From the NCBI RefSeq assembly GCF_003967535.1, contig NZ_BIFR01000001.1, positions 2,479,001-2,543,000 of the forward strand: a DNA stretch of 64,000 bases, in the 5' to 3' direction. Each line of letters begins with the position of its first letter. Within the stretch, counting starts at the first letter, position 1. Shown here one piece after another: positions 7,324 through 17,455 of the stretch. Origin of the DNA: Tengunoibacter tsumagoiensis (lineage in GTDB: Bacteria; Chloroflexota; Ktedonobacteria; Ktedonobacterales; Ktedonobacteraceae). A program made the translations under genes and the position numbers. The notes under the pieces are model-generated. The model searched no databases. It saw only the letters and a program-made list of their open reading frames with translations, and was not told the origin of the DNA.

Positions 7324-9837
7324 ATGGGAACTTCTTTCGTGATGCAAAAGAATACATTGAAGGCGAAAGCTCGACCAGGGTTAGTAAGAGAAAGACTGGC
7401 GCTTCATCTTTCTCAGCAGGAGCTAGCCGAAAAACTAGGGACTACCTCTGTGACCGTGAGCCGTTGGGAGCATGGACATGTGCAGCCGAGCGCCTATTAC
7501 CGTCAGCTGTTATGCGAGATCTTTGACAAGACGCCTGAGGAACTGCAACACCTGCTCAAGTTAGTAGATGTGGCCCCTCATGATTCTATGATTACTCCCC
7601 CCAAAAAAGAGAAAGATTTGTCAGCCATCGAGTCTGAACCGTTGCAGCCTGTTCGGAAAGAGGCCGTCTCAGCACATCCTCAGTCATTATTCCAACTTAT
7701 AAAATATTCAGCGCGGCAGCGCTTGCTTAATAAAGTTGAGGCCTTCTGGGTTCGAGGCATCTTAGAAAAAGTTGTGCCCGAAACGGTACTTATGAGGCCA
7801 GGTTTCTCGTTCTTGCCTGATGCTATCCACCAACCCTGGGATGATATGTTTTATGCCACCACCTCTCTGCCTCAGAAATTAACGAATAGCTCACAGATCC
7901 TGCAACTCTATGATGAATTAGGAGGAGAGCTTCTCATTTTGGGCGATCCTGGATCGGGCAAAACGACGCTCCTGCTTGAATTAACGAAAGCCCTTGTGCA
8001 GCGAGCGCAAGAGGACGAGACGCATCCGATTCCAGTTGTCTTTCAGCTCTCCTCCTGGACACAGAAACAGCGATCATTTGGTGAATGGTTAGAGTGCGAG
8101 CTCAAGAGTAAATATCAAGTTCCTCTAGAGCTCAGTCGTCGATGGGTCGAGATGGATACTGTCCTTCCACTTCTGGATGGTTTTGATGAGATCCCCGTAA
8201 AAGAGCGCCATTCCTGTTTGCAATCGATCAATCAGTATCGACAAGAGCATGGTCTACATTCCCTCGTTGTATGTAGCCGGATAAGCGAATATCTTCAATT
8301 AGAGGTTCAACTACAGATTCGTGGAGCGATTAGCTTGCATCCACTGACAGCAGAACAGATTTTGTGCTACCTCACCAGACGTGGGGCTGCGATGAGCCCT
8401 TTACGAGAAGCTCTTGAGCAGGATGCTGCCTTTATGGAACTGGCTACGAACCCGCTGATGCTCCATATTCTGACCCTGACCTATGCACAAAGTGAGCAGA
8501 AGATCAGCTTTATCGACAAAACACTCGATGAGAGGAAACATGAAATCCTATCTTTATATGTACAGCGTGTCTTTCAGCATCATATGTTGCCTGCATCGCT
8601 GAGGCCGGAGCAAGCCCTGAACTGGTTGGGCTGGCTGGCCAGGCAGATGAAAGAACACTCGCAAAGCATCTACTATATAGAGTCAATGCAGCCTGATTGG
8701 CTATCAACCGAGAAGTGGCGAGAGCATTATGAGCTTTTAGCAGGCCGATCTGTCATGGTCTTGTTAAGCATGCTGTTGTGCCTGGGCATAGGGACTGCGT
8801 TTCGTATCTCGAATGTTCCGTATATTTTTATCGCTTTAAGTCTAAATCGTCTGTTAATAGGAGGATTAATCGGTTGGATCTGGGGAGTAGAAAAAGGGAC
8901 TTATCAGACAAAAAATCACAAGGAAGGCCAGGTCATCCACAGATGGTGCCAGACTCCAGGCTACCTTAAATACAGCCTTCTTACTTTCTGCTTTGTCGAA
9001 ACAAGCTATATTCTCATCAGCAATAGCCACTTTGACCGAGGAGAAGCGCTTGATCCTTTTATCGCTTTAAATTGTGCTATTACAACTGGTATTATTACTC
9101 TTGTGAGTAAAAAGCATTTTATCAAGCCTGCGGAAGTCGTATCCTGGTCCTGGACACGCTTGAGAAAGAATCTATTCTATCGAGTGCATATTCGCAACAG
9201 CTTGCTTATTGCACTTCTCTTTGATGTTGCTTGTCTGTTGAGTGGAGAAAAAGGTTTTTCAAGTAGTGAAGTTTTGTATACTTCGATAGACAGTGTATTA
9301 GTCTGGGCCTTTTATTGGATTGGCGTCTCTTTTTTCCAGGGATTTGCCTACGAAACTATTCCAGAAGCCTCACGGGTCACACCAAATTATGGTATAATTC
9401 AATCTTTCTTGAATAGCCTTTTTATTGCTCCTATCTGTAGTTTGTTTTTTACAGTCCTTTATCTCATTATCTACATTTTGTTTGGTATCCTTAACTTTAT
9501 AACTATCTGGGATTCATCGCTTACAGAAGTATACTTATTGCATCATTTCATCTTTGGATTGTGTGTAGGTATGTTTGCTGGATTGAGTATAGGGCTTTTA
9601 AATGGAGGCATTGCCTGTATCCGTCATTACATCTTGCGTTTTTATTTGTGGAAAAGCGGAGTCTTTGCCTGGGACTGTGCACGATTTCTGGATCAGATGG
9701 CATCTTATATGTTATTGAGAAAGGTTGGAGGAGGCTATATTTTTCTGCACAGAATGCTTTTGGAATATTTTGTTGAACAGGATAGGCGGAGCTCTCCTGT
9801 GGCATCTTCTAAAGACGAAAAGGGAGACCTGATATGA
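7324..9837 (+). CDS. HTH-NACHT-membrane protein (first of a tandem pair)
   Basis: An 837-residue STAND-type NTPase. An XRE helix-turn-helix fills about residues 18-75 (LSQQELAEKL, VTVSRWEHG). The NACHT ATPase follows, with Walker A GDPGSGKT at 207-214 and Walker B LPLLDGFDE at about 281-289. From about residue 470 there are roughly 8 hydrophobic segments, and the protein ends with the motif RKVGGGYIFLHRMLLEYF. So a DNA-binding head, a nucleotide switch and a membrane-embedded tail lie in one chain. The next gene overlaps its stop by 4 bp and is a paralogue over the full length. NACHT proteins often sense a ligand and oligomerise, and many act in anti-phage defence; that role is only inferred here. 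Upstream ribosome-site sequence is weak, and ATG 7342 is another possible start. Confidence 0.85.
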   Translation: MGTSFVMQKNTLKAKARPGLVRERLALHLSQQELAEKLGTTSVTVSRWEHGHVQPSAYYRQLLCEIFDKTPEELQHLLKLVDVAPHDSMITPPKKEKDLSAIESEPLQPVRKEAVSAHPQSLFQLIKYSARQRLLNKVEAFWVRGILEKVVPETVLMRPGFSFLPDAIHQPWDDMFYATTSLPQKLTNSSQILQLYDELGGELLILGDPGSGKTTLLLELTKALVQRAQEDETHPIPVVFQLSSWTQKQRSFGEWLECELKSKYQVPLELSRRWVEMDTVLPLLDGFDEIPVKERHSCLQSINQYRQEHGLHSLVVCSRISEYLQLEVQLQIRGAISLHPLTAEQILCYLTRRGAAMSPLREALEQDAAFMELATNPLMLHILTLTYAQSEQKISFIDKTLDERKHEILSLYVQRVFQHHMLPASLRPEQALNWLGWLARQMKEHSQSIYYIESMQPDWLSTEKWREHYELLAGRSVMVLLSMLLCLGIGTAFRISNVPYIFIALSLNRLLIGGLIGWIWGVEKGTYQTKNHKEGQVIHRWCQTPGYLKYSLLTFCFVETSYILISNSHFDRGEALDPFIALNCAITTGIITLVSKKHFIKPAEVVSWSWTRLRKNLFYRVHIRNSLLIALLFDVACLLSGEKGFSSSEVLYTSIDSVLVWAFYWIGVSFFQGFAYETIPEASRVTPNYGIIQSFLNSLFIAPICSLFFTVLYLIIYILFGILNFITIWDSSLTEVYLLHHFIFGLCVGMFAGLSIGLLNGGIACIRHYILRFYLWKSGVFAWDCARFLDQMASYMLLRKVGGGYIFLHRMLLEYFVEQDRRSSPVASSKDEKGDLI

Positions 9838-12329
9838 GGTCCAAACGGATAGTAACAGCGAGAGAGCGTCCTGGACTCATACGAGAGAGGTTAAAGCGCC
9901 ATCTTTCCCAACAGGATCTGGCAGAAAAGTTAGGGACCACCTTTGTGACTGTGAGCCGTTGGGAACATGGACATGTGCAGCCGAGTGCCTATTATCGTCA
10001 GCGGCTGTGCGAGATCTTTGAGAAAACTCCAGCAGAGATATATGCCCTGTTAACTGTTGTTGAAGTTAACACTCTTACTGATGAGCAGAAGACTGGCGTT
10101 GATCCAAGTCTGCTTCCCAATGCCCCTCTGGGAGGTGATGTTGATGCAATCAATAGAGATGGGCAAGATCGGACAGAGGTTTCTGTCCCAACGTATGACC
10201 CTCCCTCGGCTGTTTCCGCCAATCAGAAGCATGAGCCTCCTGGTAAGCAGCCGCGTTCGAAATATACACCCAGGCAGCGTTTGCTGAATAAAGTTGAGAA
10301 GTTCTGGGTTCGAGGGGTATTAGAGAATGCTGTCCCTGAAAATGTATTCATGGAGCCAGACTTCCATTTTCTGTCTGATGCTCTCTCGCAGCCCTGGGAT
10401 GACGTATTTCATACCAAGCCCTCTTCATCTCTGAAAATAAGTAATGGTTTACAGATGTTGCGATTATACGATGAACTGGGAGGGAAACTTCTGATTCTGG
10501 GGGACCCTGGATCTGGCAAAACCATATTACTGCTTGAGTTAGCCAGAGCACTTCTGGAGAGAGCACAAGAGGATGAGGCGCATCCGATTCCCGTCGTTTT
10601 TCAGCTCTCCTCGTGGACACAGAAGCAGCGCTCATTGGGAGAATGGCTGCAAGAAGAGCTTACAAGTAAATATCAGGTTCCTCATTTACTGAGTCAGAGA
10701 TGGGTTGAACAGGATATGCTCCTCCCTCTGCTGGATGGTTTTGATGAGATTGTTGCCAGGGATAGATATTCTTGTTTAGAAGCCATTAATCGTTATCGCC
10801 GGGAGGGCAGGATTTCTGCATGGGTCATCTGTAGTAGACGTAGTGAGTATCAGCAGTTAGAAGCAAAACTTCACATTCGTGGTGCTATCGACCTGTGTCC
10901 ACTGACCGTAGAACAGATTCGGGACTATCTTACCAGACGTGGAACGGTTATGAGTCCTTTGCGAGAAGCTCTTGAGCAGGCCCCAGATTTCATGGAGTTA
11001 GCGAAAAATCCTTTTATGCTGAACATCTTGACGTTCACATATAGTGATGTCGCGCAAGAAAAGCAGTCTATCTTATTGGCCGAGAAACATGACCTTATCT
11101 TTGCCGCCTATGTACAACGAGCCTTGCAACGGCAAAAATTTCAGAACCCTTTTACTATTGATCAGACCTTACAGTGGTTGCACTGGTTAGCGAGCCAGAT
11201 GAAAAGCCATTCCCAAAGCATCTATTATATCGAATATATGCAGGCTGATTGGCTGCCTGATGAGCGATCACAAAAGTGGTATCGATTGCTTGGTGAGCGA
11301 TTACCACTGATTGTCATCGGGATGCTCCTCTGTCTGAGCATGGGAAAGGCGCTTGGAGCCTCGGAAGCACACGATGGGATACTGGTCGAAGCCTGCATTT
11401 ATATGCTTCCAGGAGCCCTATTAGGCTGGATATTTGGGAGGAAAAGTGAGGGTCTCCTGGGTTCTGCCAGGAAATGGCGGAAATTAGCCTTTTTTCAAGT
11501 CGAAAAAGTGCCTCCTTATTTAATAAATAGTCTGTTCGTGGGGGGAGTCTCCGAATGTATTATTCCAATTCTGCGGCGCTTTATTCCATTTCTTGATGAT
11601 AGAACATCGTTACTCGCCCTTGTGTGTGGAATTGCAGCTGGAATACTGACCGTCGTAAGACATAATTCTACTATTATACCTGCTGAAATAGTTTCCTGGT
11701 CATGGCCAGCTTGCAGAGAAAATATGTTAAGCGTGAAGCATCTGCTGAATAGCCTTTTGGTCGGGTTCTCGATAGATCTCTTTTTTCTCTTCAGAATGAA
11801 CCTGCTCAACTCCAGATGGGAGTTACTTGTCCTTAATTTTCTTGTGGGAGTGGCCTATTGGATTGGAATCAATGCTTTTAAGGGCATCAAAAACGATATC
11901 ATACCTGAGGCAAAGCATGTAAGGCCCAATGATGGAATGCGCCAATCCTTTTTTAATAGTGCAATGGTAACAGGCATGGCCTTTTTATTCATTGGCAGCC
12001 TGTATTTTTTTTTGAATATGGCACTTTATGAATTATATTATAGAGCACTCTCTGCTGATGTTTCTCTGATCAGTCTCTTCTGGCGATCATTTCTGATTGG
12101 GATTCCGGCGGGCTTGATCTTTGGATTGCTTCATGGTGGTATAGCCTGCATCAGGCATATCTCATTACGCTACCTGCTCTGGAGAAGTAAAGCCTTTATG
12201 TGGGATAGCCCCACTTTTTTAGATCAGATGGCAAAATGTCTCCTCTTAAGAAAGGTTGGCGGGGGCTACCTTTTTGTGCATCGCATGTTGCTTGATTACT
12301 TTGCTGATTTAGATAGAACGAACGTGTAG
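9834..12329 (+). CDS. HTH-NACHT-membrane protein (second of a tandem pair)
   Basis: This 831-residue paralogue of the preceding gene has the same order: XRE HTH at about residues 15-75, a variable linker to about 140, NACHT with Walker A GDPGSGKT at 223-230 and Walker B PLLDGFDE, then several membrane segments and the C-terminal motif RKVGGGYLFVHRMLLDYF. Its ATG overlaps the TGA of the first gene (ATGA at 9834-9837), so the two are translationally coupled. The HTH recognition helices are almost the same in both, hinting at the same DNA target or a heteromeric complex. The linker between HTH and NACHT and the membrane part differ most, as expected for divergent sensing. Role unproven. Confidence 0.85.
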   Translation: MRSKRIVTARERPGLIRERLKRHLSQQDLAEKLGTTFVTVSRWEHGHVQPSAYYRQRLCEIFEKTPAEIYALLTVVEVNTLTDEQKTGVDPSLLPNAPLGGDVDAINRDGQDRTEVSVPTYDPPSAVSANQKHEPPGKQPRSKYTPRQRLLNKVEKFWVRGVLENAVPENVFMEPDFHFLSDALSQPWDDVFHTKPSSSLKISNGLQMLRLYDELGGKLLILGDPGSGKTILLLELARALLERAQEDEAHPIPVVFQLSSWTQKQRSLGEWLQEELTSKYQVPHLLSQRWVEQDMLLPLLDGFDEIVARDRYSCLEAINRYRREGRISAWVICSRRSEYQQLEAKLHIRGAIDLCPLTVEQIRDYLTRRGTVMSPLREALEQAPDFMELAKNPFMLNILTFTYSDVAQEKQSILLAEKHDLIFAAYVQRALQRQKFQNPFTIDQTLQWLHWLASQMKSHSQSIYYIEYMQADWLPDERSQKWYRLLGERLPLIVIGMLLCLSMGKALGASEAHDGILVEACIYMLPGALLGWIFGRKSEGLLGSARKWRKLAFFQVEKVPPYLINSLFVGGVSECIIPILRRFIPFLDDRTSLLALVCGIAAGILTVVRHNSTIIPAEIVSWSWPACRENMLSVKHLLNSLLVGFSIDLFFLFRMNLLNSRWELLVLNFLVGVAYWIGINAFKGIKNDIIPEAKHVRPNDGMRQSFFNSAMVTGMAFLFIGSLYFFLNMALYELYYRALSADVSLISLFWRSFLIGIPAGLIFGLLHGGIACIRHISLRYLLWRSKAFMWDSPTFLDQMAKCLLLRKVGGGYLFVHRMLLDYFADLDRTNV

Positions 12330-12847
12330 ATTGCATCTTCCACCTGTGTGCATGGCATCGCAATAATTATTCCACATGATCCCACCTGAAACCCTTGAAC
12401 TGTGCATGTTATGTTTGAAGCAGGAAAGACGCGATGAGCTCTGAGGATGACTCTATCAATGGTCGCACCCGGAGTCATCTGTGTACGCACCCAAGAATCT
12501 TTGGATGCACACCTCAAGATGTATGTTATGCTTTATACACTTGAATACCTTGATTTATTTGCTTCATTTGTGTTATTATTCGTCTATCTTACTGATGTCA
12601 ACATGTCGCATATGGTTGATTGCTTTGTAACCTCTTTCAGCTTACGTATTCATTCCTCCTAATCATAGGATGAGCATAGACGCAGTATACTTGTTCATCT
12701 CTTCTCAGTATAGGGTGAGCGTAGAAATAGTTTACGCTTCTTATTTAATAATAGATGCCTTGCGAAGATTTAAAAGACTATACATGCTTTTCATTTTCGA
12801 TTATGTACAATATTTTAAAATTGTAAAGCATTTAGTAGGAGGTCGGT
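12330..12847. other. AT-rich intergenic region before the histidine kinase
   Basis: No credible gene is seen. Two imperfect 26-bp direct repeats lie at 12665-12690 and 12710-12735 (about 20 of 26 bases shared), 45 bp apart. They share the cores TGAGC and TAGA and sit 110-180 bp upstream of the kinase. They are candidate operator half-sites (inference). Short open frames here lack ribosome sites. Confidence 0.4.
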
Positions 12848-15718
12848 ATGCTTAAGGGCTATAAAACGGCTATAGTATTGATAGCCTTATCTTTGTATCT
12901 CTTTTTGCTCTCTGCAAATTTTTTGTACAGTTTGCTTTATCAGACTCCATATTTTACCTTGAGCTTTTTTATTGTCTTTGGCTTCTTTGCTTTGATCTCC
13001 TTTATGTTTTTTGCGATTGGGCTCGTGATCTGGCTGTATGGGCAAAATCGCAAAATATCACAAATATTATTTTGTTTTTGTTTATCCATGGCGTTAACGC
13101 TGGCTACAACGACCGTCGTAATGAACGATATCCCTTTATTTGAAGCTCTGCGCAATGCTGGTGCGATGTTCTCTGTCATGATTATCTCCTCTCTTTTCTT
13201 TATTTTTCCTAAAAATTTACTAGGAGATGCTACACAAGATAAAAGGTTTAGCAAGAGAGGAATCGCGAAAAGAACCCTTATTTTGTGTGTGAAGGTATAT
13301 ATATCGCTGCTTATCGTTGTATGTTTAGTGCTTAATTCTGTCTATATGTTCTACGCAATAAGTAACCTTTCCTCCCCTGAATGGTTAGTGGTAAGTCGAA
13401 TTATTTATTATATAATCACCCTCTCTCTTTCATTGATTGTGATCTCATATTCCTATATGACGTCCCAATTTCTAAGAGAAAAACAACAATTGCGTTATTT
13501 TTTAAGTGGCGTCATTTTTTCGATTGTGCCTGTCCTTGTCTTCTATTTTTTGCCGGAACTAATCTATGGAGCTTCTTACCATATGATTAGCAGTCAATAC
13601 CCTTTTATCACAACCGCTATTTTCCCCATCTGGCTTGGTTATGCGATCCTTCGTTATCAGATGCTCGTTCTGGATTCATACGTGCGTAGAGCTATCTCCT
13701 CAATGGTTGGCATTCTTGCACTGGCTATTCTTGTCTATTTGTCTGTCACTGCCTATGAGATTCTTCCTCCACATTTAAATGAGCAATACAATCTTCTGTA
13801 TGTTGTTTGTGTAACATGCATCATTACTGCTTTAGCACCCGCTGTCTGGTTAGGATCGCGCAGGGTTGCCGATCGGCTTTTCTTTAGTGAAGTTCTGCAC
13901 TATCGACGAATTATTGAGCGGCCAGAGATTCTAGCGAATCAGAAGATTGATCTGATTTACGCTTCTAACCTCATCACTTCAGCGGCCATTAATACATTTG
14001 GGACTGATCAGGTAGCTCTTCTCGTGTTTGATGAAAGTGGCGGCTATTATCATCTGGTCGCCAATAACTCCAGCGAGATGAGAGATGACCCCGCTCTTGG
14101 CTTACTACAGATGCTCTGTCGATATTTTAAGCCACAGGTGGAGAGCAGGCTGGATAACTGGTTGGAACGACAGTTGCCTGCTCTACAACGTCTGGCAGCT
14201 GCCCGTCGTCCTCAGTTGTTGAGTGAACTGATTCGTTCGAAGGAGCAGGCCCCCAGGGGGTTGAGCCGCTATATTTCTTCTAGCGAACCAACTCAAGAGG
14301 ATAGTATTCTCCTGGCTCCTCTTCGTGTACAGGGATCGATGATTGGGATTCTTGTTCTTGGGAGAAGAGGAGAGAGCCAGATGTATGCTGGTCCAGATTT
14401 TGAGATCGTAGAGATCTTACTGGCTCGTTTCTCATCCGTATTGGAGACCGCTCGCTTATATTATCGAGCTCATCAGCATGCTCAACTGCTGAATAGTCTC
14501 TATCAAGTTGGTACGATGCCCAGTTATGTGTATAAGACGTTAGAAGATGTTATCAGGACGTATGCGAAAGTTGCCTATGAAGCTACAGAGACTCATATCG
14601 AGCTCTGGTTGTATGATCAACAGAAAGGGCAGTTGCGTCAGGCCATCCAACTTGGACATGGTCCTACGGTAACTGCGCATCTGAACACATTTGATATACA
14701 AGAAGCTGATTGGCATGCGCAATTTATCGATGCTAATAGCGATCCCACAGCCTTTACCGTAACATCGCTAGAGAGACCAACGTTTCCTCTGGCCTGGCTT
14801 CCCTTAGTAAAGGGGGAGTGGCACTGGGGGATCGTAATCTTAAACTATGCGAGGCCGCATTTTTTTGCCAAAGAAGAGATGCACATTCTGGAGATGTTTG
14901 CGAATCAGTGGGTTGCGGCCCTGGAAAATAAACGCATGACAAGCGAGCTAGTTGCTGCTTATGAGCGTCAACAGGAGCTAGATCACTTAAAAGATCGTTT
15001 TATTATGACAGCATCTCATGAACTACGAACACCATTGACGGCAGTAATGGGCTATGTTGAACTGCTCTATGAGTATAACGATACGCTTCCACAAGAGGCT
15101 CAGGTTGATTTTATTGAAAGGGCGCGCCAGGGTTGTGATGAACTCACCACACTGGTGGGCACCATTATTGATGCCAGCCAGTTGCAGATAGAGATTGAAC
15201 AACTTAAACTGGTCAAGCTTTCTCTTCGCAATGAAGTGCAGCGTGTTCTGACCATGCTTGGCTCTATCTTTGAGAAAGAGAAGCGTGAGTATCAAGTATT
15301 GGTGGATAGCGAGCTTTCTGTTTATGCAGACCAGAAGCGTGTGCAGCAGATCTTTTTTAATCTCTTAAGCAATGCATTGCGCTATTCTAAAGCGGGGAGC
15401 CAGATTGAGGTCTATGCAGAAGCCGAGGGAGCAATGGTCAAGATTGGTGTACGTGATTATGGGGTAGGAATACCACTGGTAGAGCAGGAGCAGCTGTTTG
15501 AGCGCTTTGTGCGACTTGAGCGAGAGATCAATAGCCCGGTGCGTGGAGCTGGTCTGGGCCTGGCGGTCTGTAAGCAACTCATTGAAGCGATGGGAGGGAG
15601 TATCTGGTTGGAGAGCAGCGGCGAAGAAGGTTCTGGAAGCTGTTTCTGGTTTACCTTACCAACAGTCTCAGAAGACCTCAGCCTCGGCGGAAAATCTCTA
15701 CAAGTACGGCGTGTTTGA
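12848..15718 (+). CDS. Membrane sensor histidine kinase (multi-TM, GAF-like, HisKA, HATPase)
   Basis: This 956-residue protein starts at ATG 12848, with AGGAGG 5 bases upstream. About the first 340 residues hold some 9 hydrophobic helices. A GAF-like sensing region follows (about 370-700), then the HisKA domain with phospho-acceptor His 724 in ASHELRTP, and the HATPase with FNLLSNALRYS, DYGVGIP and GAGLGLAV. It should autophosphorylate and pass phosphate to an Asp on a response regulator, but no regulator gene is adjacent. Its stop lies only 24 bp before the left attachment repeat, so the integrated element may have separated it from a downstream partner. The stimulus is unknown. Confidence 0.9.
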   Translation: MLKGYKTAIVLIALSLYLFLLSANFLYSLLYQTPYFTLSFFIVFGFFALISFMFFAIGLVIWLYGQNRKISQILFCFCLSMALTLATTTVVMNDIPLFEALRNAGAMFSVMIISSLFFIFPKNLLGDATQDKRFSKRGIAKRTLILCVKVYISLLIVVCLVLNSVYMFYAISNLSSPEWLVVSRIIYYIITLSLSLIVISYSYMTSQFLREKQQLRYFLSGVIFSIVPVLVFYFLPELIYGASYHMISSQYPFITTAIFPIWLGYAILRYQMLVLDSYVRRAISSMVGILALAILVYLSVTAYEILPPHLNEQYNLLYVVCVTCIITALAPAVWLGSRRVADRLFFSEVLHYRRIIERPEILANQKIDLIYASNLITSAAINTFGTDQVALLVFDESGGYYHLVANNSSEMRDDPALGLLQMLCRYFKPQVESRLDNWLERQLPALQRLAAARRPQLLSELIRSKEQAPRGLSRYISSSEPTQEDSILLAPLRVQGSMIGILVLGRRGESQMYAGPDFEIVEILLARFSSVLETARLYYRAHQHAQLLNSLYQVGTMPSYVYKTLEDVIRTYAKVAYEATETHIELWLYDQQKGQLRQAIQLGHGPTVTAHLNTFDIQEADWHAQFIDANSDPTAFTVTSLERPTFPLAWLPLVKGEWHWGIVILNYARPHFFAKEEMHILEMFANQWVAALENKRMTSELVAAYERQQELDHLKDRFIMTASHELRTPLTAVMGYVELLYEYNDTLPQEAQVDFIERARQGCDELTTLVGTIIDASQLQIEIEQLKLVKLSLRNEVQRVLTMLGSIFEKEKREYQVLVDSELSVYADQKRVQQIFFNLLSNALRYSKAGSQIEVYAEAEGAMVKIGVRDYGVGIPLVEQEQLFERFVRLEREINSPVRGAGLGLAVCKQLIEAMGGSIWLESSGEEGSGSCFWFTLPTVSEDLSLGGKSLQVRRV

Positions 15719-15741
15719 ATGACTACTCTATTTGAGGAGTA

Positions 15742-15796
15742 TACCCGATTATCTTTGACACAACGTCATTTCTCATGAACGCATATAGAGGGTATA
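15742..15796 (+). repeat. Left attachment site (att), 55-bp direct repeat
   Basis: Identical over 55 bases to 28448-28502; the flanking bases differ on both sides. Inside is TGAC-N5-GTCA (15756-15768), a short dyad of the type that binds two integrase monomers around a crossover (inference). There is no tRNA gene here; the site is intergenic, just after the histidine kinase. Confidence 0.88.
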
Positions 15797-15918
15797 AAGT
15801 AAGCTATATAACCCTCAAAATAACAAGCTCATTCAGAGAAATAAATAACTTGCTAAGCTCCAAAAGAAACATAATGCGTTCATGTCAGTTCAGTAAAATA
15901 CACCTTCATATACGCTTT

Positions 15919-15943
15919 AAGGTGTCATTTTAGGTGTCAAAAA
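15919..15943 (+). promoter_or_regulatory. Left arm-type integrase site pair
   Basis: Two AGGTGTCA direct repeats separated by four bases (TTTT), followed by a run of A. The same 25-bp arrangement, differing only in the spacer, occurs at 28336-28360 just inside the right end. Paired short repeats inside each att site are typical arm sites for tyrosine integrases. Confidence 0.6.
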
Positions 15944-16001
15944 AACAAAAAAAAATCGGCTTCCTCGAGCATGTGGAAAGCCGATCTGAAAGAACAAAAA
16001 C

Positions 16002-17171
16002 CTATTCATTTTCCTTTTTAAAAAGATTCTCCATCTGTGTAGCTGCATCCCTATGCATTTTTCGTGTAGCATGACCATAGACATCATCAGTCATTGAAAT
16101 GCTACTATGACCCAGCATTTCTTTGCGTACAACTGAATCAATCCCTAAACGACGGAGAATCATAGATGCATTATGACGCAACGCATGAAATTTGGTATGC
16201 TCTATACTAGCTTCTTTTAACAACCTGCTAAAATGATAACGAATATTAGCATCAGTCATAAATCCACCAGTATTACTGCAAAAGACTAGACCTGACCCAT
16301 TCCAATCTGGCTTTTTTTCCTGAATTTTTTTCTGCTCTTCTAAATGATCACGCAGCATATCTATAATATCAGACGGCAAAAATACACTACGTTGACCAGC
16401 AACAGTTTTCGGGAGCCCTTCAATGAAAACCATCTTTTCTAATAGTGGATGCTTTGTGTAGTAAATCTTGTTCTGTATTTGCAAAACACCTTCCTTAAAA
16501 TCAATATCAGACCACTTCAACCCGAGCAGCTCACCTTCACGCATGCCAAGAAACAGAGCCATTACAAACAACACATACAATCTCGATTTTGCTGCATGCT
16601 CCAACAGTCTATCCAATTCCTGATCAGTAAAAACATGCACCTTTGCACGACGAGACTTCGGAAGCTTTGCATGTGCAACAGGATTGTAAGAAAGCTTTTT
16701 CCATACGACTGCATCATTAAGTGCTTTTTTTGCTAAAGTATGGATAAGACGAATTGTATTCGGTGACAACTCCTCTTCCCATGATTGATAAAGGGTTTGA
16801 AACATTTCAACAGTTAACTTCTTCATCTTTACATGCCCCAACCCTGGAATAAGGCGAAAATTTATGTAACTTAGATACATGGAATGTGTTTGTAACAATA
16901 CAGTTGGGCCATGAACACCGATCCAGTACAGCAGATATTCCCCAAAAGTCTGATCCTTACCCACTGCAAGATTACCCGCATCTCGCTCATTAAGCATACG
17001 CCGCTTAGCTCGTTCCGCTTCCTGTTTAGTATCGTAGTACTCTTCTTTGCGCTTACCATCTCCCAGAGGCACACGGGCGACCCACCGACCATCAGCACGC
17101 TGTAAGACTGTCCCTTCGCCACGAGCACGCCGCTTTTTTTCTGGCTTTTCTGTTTGTTCTTTTTTTGCCAC
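16002..17171 (-). CDS. int: Tyrosine recombinase / integrase
   Basis: This 389-residue phage-type integrase starts at GTG 17171 with AGGAG 8 bases upstream. It has an N-terminal arm-binding domain (about 15-60), a SAM-like core-binding domain (about 70-155) and the catalytic domain. The catalytic set is visible: Arg 211 (MREGELL), His 329 and Arg 332 (HALRH), His 355 (LGHSS) and nucleophile Tyr 365 (DVYGHA). It should insert and excise the element at the 55-bp att repeats; its stop lies about 205 bp from the left one. The excisionase-like gene is 17 bp upstream in the same run. All key residues are present, so it is probably active. Confidence 0.94.
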   Translation of the reverse strand: MAKKEQTEKPEKKRRARGEGTVLQRADGRWVARVPLGDGKRKEEYYDTKQEAERAKRRMLNERDAGNLAVGKDQTFGEYLLYWIGVHGPTVLLQTHSMYLSYINFRLIPGLGHVKMKKLTVEMFQTLYQSWEEELSPNTIRLIHTLAKKALNDAVVWKKLSYNPVAHAKLPKSRRAKVHVFTDQELDRLLEHAAKSRLYVLFVMALFLGMREGELLGLKWSDIDFKEGVLQIQNKIYYTKHPLLEKMVFIEGLPKTVAGQRSVFLPSDIIDMLRDHLEEQKKIQEKKPDWNGSGLVFCSNTGGFMTDANIRYHFSRLLKEASIEHTKFHALRHNASMILRRLGIDSVVRKEMLGHSSISMTDDVYGHATRKMHRDAATQMENLFKKENE

Positions 17172-17188
17172 AATATTTCTCCTTTCGC

Positions 17189-17446
17189 TTAAGCGATAAA
17201 CACATAATTAGTCTGTCTTGTCAAAGCCCACTGATAAAGGCTATTGGTATCAAAGCGAATCATACGACCGGACATACGGATTACAGGAAGGCCCTCATCA
17301 CGCATCAGCTCAAAAACCTTTGTGCGACTAACCCCAAGCCAAGCAGCAGCACCTTCTACATCAAGAAGCTTCTCCGGAGCTGGACCAGGAGGAGGAACTG
17401 CAACACCTCCAAATTTGCCTACTGGATTACGACGAGATCGAGCCAT
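17189..17446 (-). CDS. xis: Excisionase-like small HTH protein
   Basis: An 85-residue protein whose residues about 27-78 form a MerR-like winged HTH of the excisionase type, with AAWLGVSRTKVFELM as the helices and RFDTNSLYQWA near the end. Such proteins bind next to attachment sites and turn the integrase toward excision. Its place just upstream of the integrase gene fits. The first 25 residues are basic and Pro-rich. It could instead be a plain regulator, as the fold is shared. Confidence 0.75.
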   Translation of the reverse strand: MARSRRNPVGKFGGVAVPPPGPAPEKLLDVEGAAAWLGVSRTKVFELMRDEGLPVIRMSGRMIRFDTNSLYQWALTRQTNYVFIA

Positions 17447-17455
17447 AATACACCT

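Noticed and set aside
12447..12855. Two short frames ahead of the histidine kinase as genes
   Set aside because: They lack ribosome sites, and one runs into the kinase start; the region is AT-rich and repeat-containing.
15742..15796. tRNA gene as the integration target
   Set aside because: The repeat cannot be folded into a tRNA cloverleaf by eye and lacks the conserved T-loop sequence.
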